From positions 1 through 5,000 of the forward strand of contig JBKPDW010000023.1 in the NCBI GenBank assembly GCA_046728115.1: DNA of 5,000 nucleotides, written 5' to 3'. The stretch comes from CAVSWN01 sp046728115. GTDB lineage: Bacteria > Acidobacteriota > Vicinamibacteria > Vicinamibacterales > CAVVIG01. Shown here piece by piece: positions 1 to 5,000 of this stretch. A program made the translations under genes and the position numbers. The notes below the pieces were generated by a model that saw only the letters and a list, made by a program, of their open reading frames with translations, ran no database searches and had not been told where the DNA came from. Positions within the stretch are counted from its first letter, which is position 1; every line of letters starts with the position of its first letter.

Positions 1-1
1 G

Positions 2-772
2 AGCGGAAAGTTCCTGATGCAGATCGGCAAGCCCGGTCAGAGCAAGGGGAGCAACGACACCGCCAATCTTCGTCTGCCCGCCAAAACCTTCGTCGACAGA
101 GCGACGAACGAGGTGTACGTGGCCGACGGCTACGGCAATCACCGCGTGATCGTCTACGACGCCGACACCGGTGAGTACAAGCGTCATTGGGGCGCGTACG
201 GGCACAAGCCGGAGGACGCCAATCTCGGTAACTACGATCCCGCCGCGCCTCCCGCGCAGCAATTCCGGAATCCCGTTCACTGCGCCGAGCTTTCGGTGGA
301 TCGGATGCTCTACGTCTGCGACCGCGTGAACGATCGCATCCAGGTGTTCAAACCGGACGGCGCGTTCGTGAAGGAAACGTTCATCAACAAGGACACGCGC
401 GGATCCGGTTCGGTCTGGGACATCGCATTCTCGAAGGACGCGCAGCAGAAATACCTCTACCTCGCCGACGGCGAGAACGACCGCGTGCACATCCTCGATC
501 GCAATTCGCTCGAGATGCTGACGACGTTCGGCGAGGGCGGCAGGCAGCCGGGAGAGTTCTACGGCGTGCACAGCATCGCAACGGATTCCAAGGGCAACAT
601 CTACACGACGGAAACCTATCGCGGGCAGCGCGTACAGAAGTTCGTGTACAAAGGCCTCGCGCCGGTCACGAAAAAAGACCAGGGCGTCGTCTGGCCTGCT
701 GCGCCGAAGCCCGCGACCAAGGCGACCCCCGTTACTCCGAAGCCCCCGGCGAAGCCGGGCCCGAAGACATAG
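2..772 (+). CDS. NHL-repeat beta-propeller protein, 3' part (5' end outside window)
   Basis: The frame is open from base 2 (SGKFLMQIG...) to the TAG at 770-772. The ATG at 17 lies inside the sequence 'GKFLMQIGKPG', which is typical propeller-blade text, so the true start is upstream. Counting from that Met, at least four blade-like NHL units are visible: about 31-59 (NEVYVADGYGNHRVIVYD), 86-120 (LYVCDRVNDRIQVFKPDG), 133-172 (KYLYLADGENDRVHILD) and 178-211 (GEFYGVHSIATDSKGNIY). Each has the family pattern of a YVAD-like strand, N-R-(I/V)-x-V/K-F and a following 'G.fG..G..pGef' turn. A Pro/Lys/Ala-rich, probably disordered tail (about 228-251) ends the protein. NHL propellers serve as binding scaffolds, and a subset are peptidyl-alpha-hydroxyglycine lyases; no catalytic claim can be made from this fragment. 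Export is likely in this family but the N-terminus is not visible. The next gene starts 9 bases downstream, suggesting co-transcription. Confidence 0.88.
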   Translation, partial: SGKFLMQIGKPGQSKGSNDTANLRLPAKTFVDRATNEVYVADGYGNHRVIVYDADTGEYKRHWGAYGHKPEDANLGNYDPAAPPAQQFRNPVHCAELSVDRMLYVCDRVNDRIQVFKPDGAFVKETFINKDTRGSGSVWDIAFSKDAQQKYLYLADGENDRVHILDRNSLEMLTTFGEGGRQPGEFYGVHSIATDSKGNIYTTETYRGQRVQKFVYKGLAPVTKKDQGVVWPAAPKPATKATPVTPKPPAKPGPKT

Positions 773-775
773 GAG
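771..775 (+). promoter_or_regulatory. Shine-Dalgarno site of the cupin gene
   Basis: AGGAG lies 6 bases before the ATG at 782 and overlaps the TAG stop of the NHL gene. This fixes the cupin start and suggests translation of the two genes is coupled. Confidence 0.7.
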
Positions 776-781
776 TCGTCC

Positions 782-1369
782 ATGCAAAAACTCTTCATCG
801 GTGCACTCGCGCTCGTTTTGCCGATCGGCGTGCCCCAGGACGCACCGAAGCCGACGTGCAACAAATGCGCGGCTACCTACATCACCGCCGAAGAAATCCA
901 GGAATACTTCAAACGCGCGACCGCGGCCGTGGTCGATCAGCAGGTGCGCGCCGTGGATATCGGCAAGAGCAACGTCGACATCGGCGTCGTGTATCGCGGC
1001 AGGATCACCGGCGCGCCGACGGTTGCCGAACACGATCAGGTCAGCGAGGTATACCACGTGATCGAGGGGACTGCCACCCTCGTCACCGGCTCGGACATCG
1101 TCGGCTGGAAGCGGCGGCCGGCCGATCAAACGAACGTCCGGCTGCTCAACGGCCCTGGCGGCGACGGCACGTCCATTCAAAACGGCGTCACGCACCAGTT
1201 GAAGCCGGGCGACGTCATCATCATTCCGGCTGGCGTCGGCCATCAGTTCACGAAGATTGACGACCACATCCGCTACCTGATGGTCCGTGTGGATCCAGAC
1301 AAGGTGACGCCACTCAAGGATGAGGCGGCGTCGCGCGCAGATCTCCGCGGCGGCGGGCGCGGTCGCTGA
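782..1369 (+). CDS. Small cupin-domain protein, probably exported
   Basis: This 195-residue protein has a short N-terminal Lys plus a hydrophobic stretch (about 4-17), consistent with a weak signal peptide or anchor. A CxxC (C26, C29) follows it. The cupin barrel spans about 55-172. Motif 1 is partial: H84, E89 and G96 are at the expected spacing, but the first His of the usual HxH is replaced by Ala82 (H92 could be an alternative ligand). Motif 2 is well kept: G143-x5-P149-x-G151-x2-H154, with Lys158 where Asn is common. A metal site using H84, E89 and H154 is plausible but inferred. The segment about 105-137 between the motifs is long for a minimal cupin. The C-terminus is an unusual Gly/Arg-rich tail (189-195). 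The start is supported by AGGAG 6 bases upstream. Substrate and reaction cannot be read from the sequence. It probably shares an operon with the NHL protein just upstream. Confidence 0.87.
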   Translation: MQKLFIGALALVLPIGVPQDAPKPTCNKCAATYITAEEIQEYFKRATAAVVDQQVRAVDIGKSNVDIGVVYRGRITGAPTVAEHDQVSEVYHVIEGTATLVTGSDIVGWKRRPADQTNVRLLNGPGGDGTSIQNGVTHQLKPGDVIIIPAGVGHQFTKIDDHIRYLMVRVDPDKVTPLKDEAASRADLRGGGRGR

Positions 1370-1393
1370 CGAACAGGAGCCCACACCCTTGGA

Positions 1394-1419
1394 TGTCGAG
1401 ACGAAGCCGCGAGCTTCGA
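1394..1419 (+). promoter_or_regulatory. Predicted ECF42-type promoter of the DGPF-sigma operon
   Basis: TGTCGA (1394-1399) is followed after exactly 17 bases by CGA (1417-1419), within TTCGACGTC. As I recall published work on ECF42 sigma factors in Streptomyces venezuelae, their targets are DGPF genes with TGTCGA in the -35 region and a short CGA/TC element in the -10 region. The element sits 53 bases upstream of the DGPF start, giving a leader of roughly 45 bases. At least three other TGTCGA hexamers in the window (1882, 2841, 3860) lie inside genes and lack CGA at this spacing. The match is seen in the sequence; recognition by the sigma factor encoded here is inferred. Confidence 0.6.
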
Positions 1420-1425
1420 CGTCTC
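1398..1425. repeat. Imperfect inverted repeat within the promoter spacer
   Basis: CGAAGC (1402-1407) and GCTTCG (1413-1418) are perfect inverted copies separated by five bases (CGCGA). The pairing extends with GAGA (1398-1401) to TCTC (1422-1425) if ACG (1419-1421) bulges out. There is no T-run after it, so a classical intrinsic terminator for the cupin operon is not supported. It overlaps the predicted ECF42-type promoter between and across its two boxes. It could be an operator, a transcript-end hairpin or chance. Confidence 0.4.
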
Positions 1426-1460
1426 CATGAATGTGCGCCGGCAGGCGCGCAACTACCATC

Positions 1461-1468
1461 GGGAGAGG
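1461..1468 (+). promoter_or_regulatory. Shine-Dalgarno site of the DGPF gene
   Basis: The purine-rich GGGAGAGG ends 4 bases before the ATG at 1473. It supports that start over the upstream in-frame ATG at 1431, which would add 14 residues unlike the family and lacks a ribosome site. Confidence 0.65.
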
Positions 1469-1472
1469 CGCC

Positions 1473-1868
1473 ATGAAGTACATGTTGCTGATGCAGGGGC
1501 CCAGGTCTGGTTACGAGAAGTTCGGCGCGCTGCCGCCGCAAGACATCAAGGCGCACATTGACTTCATGAAGCGCGTGAACAAGGACCTCACCGAATCGGG
1601 CGAGCTGGTCGACGCCCAGGGCTTGGCCGGACCGGATCAGGCCAAGGTCGTGCAGATCAAGACGGGCACCACTCCGGTCGTCACCGACGGTCCGTTTCCG
1701 GAATCAAAAGAGTTCCTCGCAGGCTACTGGATCGTGGATTGCGAGAGTCCGGAACGAGCCGTCGAAATCGCCAAACGCATCGCCACCGCGCCGGGACGAG
1801 GGGGCGTTCCAATCGGCGTCCCGGTCGAAGTCCGTCAGGTGATGAGCGCGCCGCCGGGCGAGGTGTGA
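1473..1868 (+). CDS. YCII-related DGPF-domain protein (ECF42 partner)
   Basis: This 131-residue protein starts MKYMLLMQG, the usual first strand of the DGPF/YCII-related family (COG3795). It contains the name-giving motif D72-G-P-F75 within TDGPFPESKEFLAGYWIVD, followed by the typical 'ESPERAVEIAKRIATAPG' helix and a final strand (IGVPVEVRQVM). Length is normal for the family, whose fold is a ferredoxin-like alpha/beta barrel of cytoplasmic proteins. The biochemical role of stand-alone DGPF proteins is not settled, and no enzymatic activity is claimed. Family members are strongly associated with ECF42 sigma factors and are reported as their targets. Here the stop overlaps the GTG start of the sigma gene by four bases (GTGA), so the two are very probably co-transcribed and translationally coupled. 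A TGTCGA-N17-CGA promoter-like element lies just upstream. There is no signal peptide or membrane segment. Confidence 0.93.
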   Translation: MKYMLLMQGPRSGYEKFGALPPQDIKAHIDFMKRVNKDLTESGELVDAQGLAGPDQAKVVQIKTGTTPVVTDGPFPESKEFLAGYWIVDCESPERAVEIAKRIATAPGRGGVPIGVPVEVRQVMSAPPGEV

Positions 1869-3121
1869 CGGATGGCCTCAGTGTCGAGGATCTGCTGCGC
1901 GAGCTTGCGCCGCAGGTGCTCGGCGCGGTGATGCGCCGCTTCAGGGACTTCGAGTCGGCTGAAGACGCGGTTCAGGAAGCGCTGATCGCTGCGGCGACCG
2001 AGTGGCCCGCCCGGGGTTTACCCGACAACCCGCGCGGATGGTTGATCCAGGTCGCCGTTCGACGCTTGATCGACGACTATCGTCGCGAACAGGCCCGCCG
2101 CCGTCGTCAGGGCCTTGCCCTGGCGCAAGAGCCGTCCCACGCGCAGATTGCCCCTGCACCCGATGCCGACTGGACCACGGAGCGCGATGACACGCTGGTT
2201 CTCCTCTTCATGTGTTGTCATCCCGCGCTGACTCCCGCCTCCGCGACTGCCCTCACCCTGCGCGCCGTTGGCGGTCTCTCGACCGCAGAAATCGCGAGCG
2301 CCTTCATGGTGCCCGAAGCGACGATGGCTCAACGCATCAGCCGCTCGAAACAACGCATCAAATCGTCCGGCGTGCCGTTTCACCTGCCGACCGATCACGA
2401 GCGCGGCGAGCGGCTCAACGTTGTGCTGCACGTGTTGTATCTGATCTTCAACGAAGGGTACGCGACCAGCGCGGGGCCGACCCTTCAGCGTATCGAGCTC
2501 TCGAACGAAGCCATTCGTCTCGCCCGCATTCTTTACCGGTCGCTGCCGGAGAACGCCGAGGTCGCTGGCCTGCTCGCGCTGATGCTGCTGACCGATGCGC
2601 GGCGCGCGGCACGCGTCGGACCTGACGGCGAGTTGATCCCGCTGGCCGAACAGGATCGGAGTCGATGGAATCGACAAGCGATCGAGGAAGGGGTGGCCCT
2701 GATCACCGATGCGCTGCCCCGTGGATCCGTCGGGCCGTATCAGCTGCAGGCGGCCATCGCTGCGGTGCACGACGAGGCGCCGAGCGCCGAGGCGACCGAC
2801 TGGCCGCAGATTCTGGCGCTGTATGGTTTGCTCGCGCGCCTGTCGAATAACCCGATGGTGACGTTGAATCACTCGATCGCCGTGGCCATGGTGCATGGCC
2901 CCCGCGAAGGGCTGAAACGACTCGATGCACTCGACGCCGACGGTTCGCTCGCCGGACATCATCGTCTCTACGCCGTGCGTGCCCATCTGCTGGAAATGGC
3001 CGGCGATCGCCATGCGGCGATTGCACAGTACCGCGCCGCCGCCTCGCGGACGGCGAGCGCACCCGAGCAGCGCTACCTTCTGACACGCGCTGCCCGGCTG
3101 GACGAAAAAAACGGCCCGTAA
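1865..3121 (+). CDS. ECF42-type RNA polymerase sigma factor with C-terminal TPR-like extension
   Basis: I choose the GTG at 1865, giving 418 residues. It overlaps the DGPF stop as GTGA, and the protein then begins TDGLSVEDLLRELAPQVLGAVMRRF, as in the family. A longer frame back to an ATG at 1739 would add 42 Arg-rich residues that merely shadow the DGPF gene. Sigma region 2 spans about 8-80 (FESAEDAVQEALIAA; LPDNPRGWLIQVAVRRLIDDYR). Region 4 spans about 107-168, with helix-turn-helix LSTAEIASAFMVPEATMAQR (139-157). The remaining ~240 residues are the extension typical of this group: a DUF6596-type helical segment (about 183-283, with LYLIFNEGYATS at 191-202) and TPR-like helices (about 290-412). 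Most ECF sigmas are about 200 residues and lack it. No anti-sigma factor is encoded nearby, which fits the group: the extension itself is thought to control activity. It probably directs RNA polymerase to DGPF genes, including its own operon. The ribosome site is weak (GGGCGAGG abutting the start), so translation likely relies on coupling. Confidence 0.93.
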   Translation: MTDGLSVEDLLRELAPQVLGAVMRRFRDFESAEDAVQEALIAAATEWPARGLPDNPRGWLIQVAVRRLIDDYRREQARRRRQGLALAQEPSHAQIAPAPDADWTTERDDTLVLLFMCCHPALTPASATALTLRAVGGLSTAEIASAFMVPEATMAQRISRSKQRIKSSGVPFHLPTDHERGERLNVVLHVLYLIFNEGYATSAGPTLQRIELSNEAIRLARILYRSLPENAEVAGLLALMLLTDARRAARVGPDGELIPLAEQDRSRWNRQAIEEGVALITDALPRGSVGPYQLQAAIAAVHDEAPSAEATDWPQILALYGLLARLSNNPMVTLNHSIAVAMVHGPREGLKRLDALDADGSLAGHHRLYAVRAHLLEMAGDRHAAIAQYRAAASRTASAPEQRYLLTRAARLDEKNGP

Positions 3122-3151
3122 CCGCGCCGCGTCGCTTTACACCCAATTGCA

Positions 3152-3180
3152 TTGACCACACAAAGGGACGAACCTAGACT
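3152..3180 (+). promoter_or_regulatory. Predicted housekeeping sigma-70-type promoter
   Basis: TTGACC (3152-3157, 5 of 6 to the -35 consensus) and TAGACT (3175-3180, 4 of 6 to TATAAT, including the key T1, A2 and T6) are separated by an exact 17-base spacer. Transcription would begin near 3187, leaving a leader of only about 22 bases before the ATG at 3210. It is the obvious signal in the 88-base gap after the sigma gene, and it suggests that the hydrolase gene is transcribed independently of the ECF42 operon. Confidence 0.6.
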
Positions 3181-3209
3181 TCCCGCACGTTCCCCGGGGT
3201 AGCTGCTGC

Positions 3210-5000
3210 ATGACGAAGAAGTTGGCGACGCTCGGCATCCTGATTCTCATCGCGCTCGTGCAGAGGCCGCAGGCACAATCCGGCACCGTCCGCATTTTTT
3301 TCGTCGATGTCGGTCAGGGGGCCGCCACGTTAATCGTGTCGCCGACAGCGAAAACGCTGCTCGTCGACGGCGGCCCTCCGGGAGGCGGTACCAAGCTCGC
3401 CACCCTGCTCAATACCTTGGGCATCGCAACGATCGACTACACGGTCCTGACGCATTACCACATCGATCACGATTCCGGCCTGATCGAGTTGCTGAATTCC
3501 GGGCGCGTGGCGGGGATTGCCTACGACAACGGCGACGGCGCCGACGTTCAGCCGCCTGGCACGTCGACGTCGCCGACCAGCACACGGGGCACGTACCTCA
3601 ATTACGTCGCCGCGACCGGGCATCCGGGCGTCACGAGGCAGACAATCGTTCCGGGTCAGGTGATCGATCTCGGCGGCGGCATGAGGGCGACCTGCCTTGC
3701 CGCCGGCGGGCATCTCCTGAGCGGCGGGTCGGTTCCAATCACGAACGAGGACCTGAATTCAGAAAGCATCAGCCTGCTTGTCGAGTTCAACAACTTCGAC
3801 TTCATCGTTTCAGGCGACCTCACCGGAGGTGGCAGCACCAGCACGGCCAAAACACCGGATGTCGAAACCTACGTCGGTCAGCTCGCGGGCGACGTGGACG
3901 CTGTTCAAGTAAATCATCACGGCAGCACGACCACGAGCAATCAGACGTTTCTCTCTGCGGTGAAAGCCGAGATTGCGGTCGCCCAGGCCGGGACGACGAA
4001 CACCTTCGGACACCCGAATCGCGAAACGGCGAACAAATATCTGAACACGCCGGTGACAACCGGCAACGTCTTCGCAGGCGCCGGGCTGCCGGCGCCGGGC
4101 ACAGGGCCGGTGTTTTATCAGCACGAAGAAAGCCCGTCAGGGGACGACCGCGTGACCCATCAGGGATACTCGGGCGCCGCGGCCACCGATGCCGGCAATG
4201 GGACGATCCTTCTCGAGACCGACGGCACGACGACTTACAGCCTCAAAAGCTTCGACGACGGCGGCGCTCGCATCAATCCGGCCGGGCACACCTATGCCGT
4301 CGACGGCGCGTCGCCGGGCATTACCACAGACTTCCCGCCGACGGTGATCGTTCAGGCAAATCCGGTCGCGCCCCGCGCCTCGGAGCCGGTCGTGGTGTGG
4401 GCGGCCGTCAGCGATCGCGAGTCGCCGATCGAAGCCGTGGTGCTCAACTACGCGCTCGACGGCGCAGCGCAGACGCCCGTGGCGATGACGCCGAGTGCGG
4501 GTCTCTACCAGGCGACGATTCCGGCGCAGCCCGACGGTACACGCATTGATTTCGCGGTCTCGGGCACGACGGGCGGACAGATGACGACGTACACATCCGG
4601 ATATTTTTCGGGCACGACGCCTGTGGCAACGCTCCGCACGACGAATACGCTCGGAGAGCCGCTCTACACGGGCTACGCGGCGAGAATCCACGGCACGGTC
4701 TCGGCGGGCAGCAACACGTTCGCGGCAGGCACCAACGACGACTACGTTCAGGACGTCGTTACGGACAGCAACGGCATGCATCCGGGTATCAACGTCTTCC
4801 GATCGACCGACACAGTCACGCCATTTACGTCGACGACGCCCGGCCAGGAGGTCGAAGTCGTCGGCCGGATCGGCTTCAACGGTGGCCGTCAGCGTCTCGA
4901 CATCACTGAATCCGTCGAAAAAGTAACCTCGCCGTACGGTATCACCGTGTTGTCGTCCGGCCCTGCACCTGCACCGGCGTCCGTGACGATCGCTGCGCTC
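3210..5000 (+). CDS. Secreted ComEC-type metallo-beta-lactamase-fold hydrolase, multidomain, 3' end outside window
   Basis: The frame is open for 597 codons from the ATG at 3210 to the window edge with no stop. The start gives a clear signal peptide: MTKK, hydrophobic 5-17, and likely cleavage near A22 (RPQAQSG). The MBL domain (about 27-345) matches the soluble hydrolase part of ComEC/Rec2: FFVDVGQGAATLIV (30-43), LLVDGG (50-55), metal motif H82-Y-H84-I-D86-H87, SGDL with D203, VNHHGS with H236/H237, and AQAGTTNTFGHPN with H268. All expected metal ligands are present, so it should be active, probably a phosphodiesterase or nuclease; the substrate is inferred. None of ComEC's membrane channel is present. 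Then come an Ig/FN3-like segment (about 376-452, PPTVIVQANP...) and an OB-fold-like segment (about 482-572, GYAARIHGTVSAG...DDYVQD...PGQEVEVVGRIGFNGGRQRLDI). A Pro/Ala linker (585-590) leads to further sequence. There is no strong ribosome site; GGGG (3196-3199) lies 10 bases upstream. Confidence 0.9.
   Translation, partial: MTKKLATLGILILIALVQRPQAQSGTVRIFFVDVGQGAATLIVSPTAKTLLVDGGPPGGGTKLATLLNTLGIATIDYTVLTHYHIDHDSGLIELLNSGRVAGIAYDNGDGADVQPPGTSTSPTSTRGTYLNYVAATGHPGVTRQTIVPGQVIDLGGGMRATCLAAGGHLLSGGSVPITNEDLNSESISLLVEFNNFDFIVSGDLTGGGSTSTAKTPDVETYVGQLAGDVDAVQVNHHGSTTTSNQTFLSAVKAEIAVAQAGTTNTFGHPNRETANKYLNTPVTTGNVFAGAGLPAPGTGPVFYQHEESPSGDDRVTHQGYSGAAATDAGNGTILLETDGTTTYSLKSFDDGGARINPAGHTYAVDGASPGITTDFPPTVIVQANPVAPRASEPVVVWAAVSDRESPIEAVVLNYALDGAAQTPVAMTPSAGLYQATIPAQPDGTRIDFAVSGTTGGQMTTYTSGYFSGTTPVATLRTTNTLGEPLYTGYAARIHGTVSAGSNTFAAGTNDDYVQDVVTDSNGMHPGINVFRSTDTVTPFTSTTPGQEVEVVGRIGFNGGRQRLDITESVEKVTSPYGITVLSSGPAPAPASVTIAAL

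Noticed and set aside
616..864. Small - strand frame across the NHL/cupin junction (82 codons)
   Set aside because: It is antisense to two genes with clear domain text, has no recognisable motif, and is rich in Gly, Ala and Phe as expected of a shadow frame.
1398..1425. Intrinsic terminator for the NHL-cupin operon
   Set aside because: A stem can form, but it has a three-base bulge and no T-run after it, and it overlaps a better-supported promoter signal.
1739..1864. Upstream extension of the sigma factor to the ATG at 1739
   Set aside because: The 42 added residues are Arg-rich shadow sequence of the DGPF gene. The GTG at 1865 gives the family-typical N-terminus and the classic stop/start overlap.
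2018..3013. Long open frame on the - strand opposite the sigma gene (331 codons)
   Set aside because: It is antisense to a clearly conserved sigma factor. Its translation has no recognisable domain and the composition expected from reading GC-rich codons backwards.
3860..3865. TGTCGA in the hydrolase gene (similar ones at 1882 and 2841 in the sigma gene) as further ECF42 promoters
   Set aside because: All lie inside coding sequence and none has CGA at about 17 bases downstream.
4137..4781. Open frame on the - strand (214 codons), very rich in Arg, Val and His
   Set aside because: It is a mirror of the hydrolase gene's GC-rich codons, with no domain text and no ribosome site. The + strand frame is continuous and has domain homology throughout.

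Overview
This is a high-GC bacterial window with all supported genes on the + strand. It holds five protein genes: two partial, cut by the window edges, and three complete. There is no sign of an RNA gene, mobile element, CRISPR array or prophage. The GC-rich codon use, a sigma-70-like TTGACC-N17-TAGACT promoter, and secreted NHL/cupin proteins next to an ECF sigma/DGPF pair fit a soil or sediment bacterium. An acidobacterium such as a Vicinamibacteria-type lineage is my best guess, but taxonomy is weakly supported by 5 kb.

Layout. (1) Positions 2-772: the 3' part of an NHL-repeat beta-propeller protein, followed 9 bases later by a small, probably exported cupin protein (782-1369). The two look like one operon. 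(2) A 103-base gap (1370-1472) carries a TGTCGA-N17-CGA element that resembles the promoter type described for ECF42 sigma factors. It lies directly ahead of a DGPF (YCII-related) protein gene (1473-1868). That gene overlaps by four bases (GTGA) an ECF42-type sigma factor gene with the long C-terminal helical/TPR extension (1865-3121). (3) An 88-base gap (3122-3209) carries a housekeeping-type promoter, then a secreted metallo-beta-lactamase-fold protein of the ComEC-hydrolase type (3210 to the window end). This reading frame has no stop inside the window. After the hydrolase domain come an Ig/FN3-like region and an OB-fold-like region, and the protein runs on past base 5000.

How they work together. 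The DGPF protein and the sigma factor form the conserved ECF42 pair. The predicted promoter suggests that the sigma factor drives its own two-gene operon. The NHL/cupin pair and the secreted hydrolase are separate transcription units by spacing and promoter content. Nothing in the sequence ties them functionally to the sigma factor. I see no clearly undescribed system. The most checkable observations are the ECF42-like promoter with its embedded inverted repeat, and the free-standing secreted ComEC-like hydrolase with nuclease-style accessory domains.
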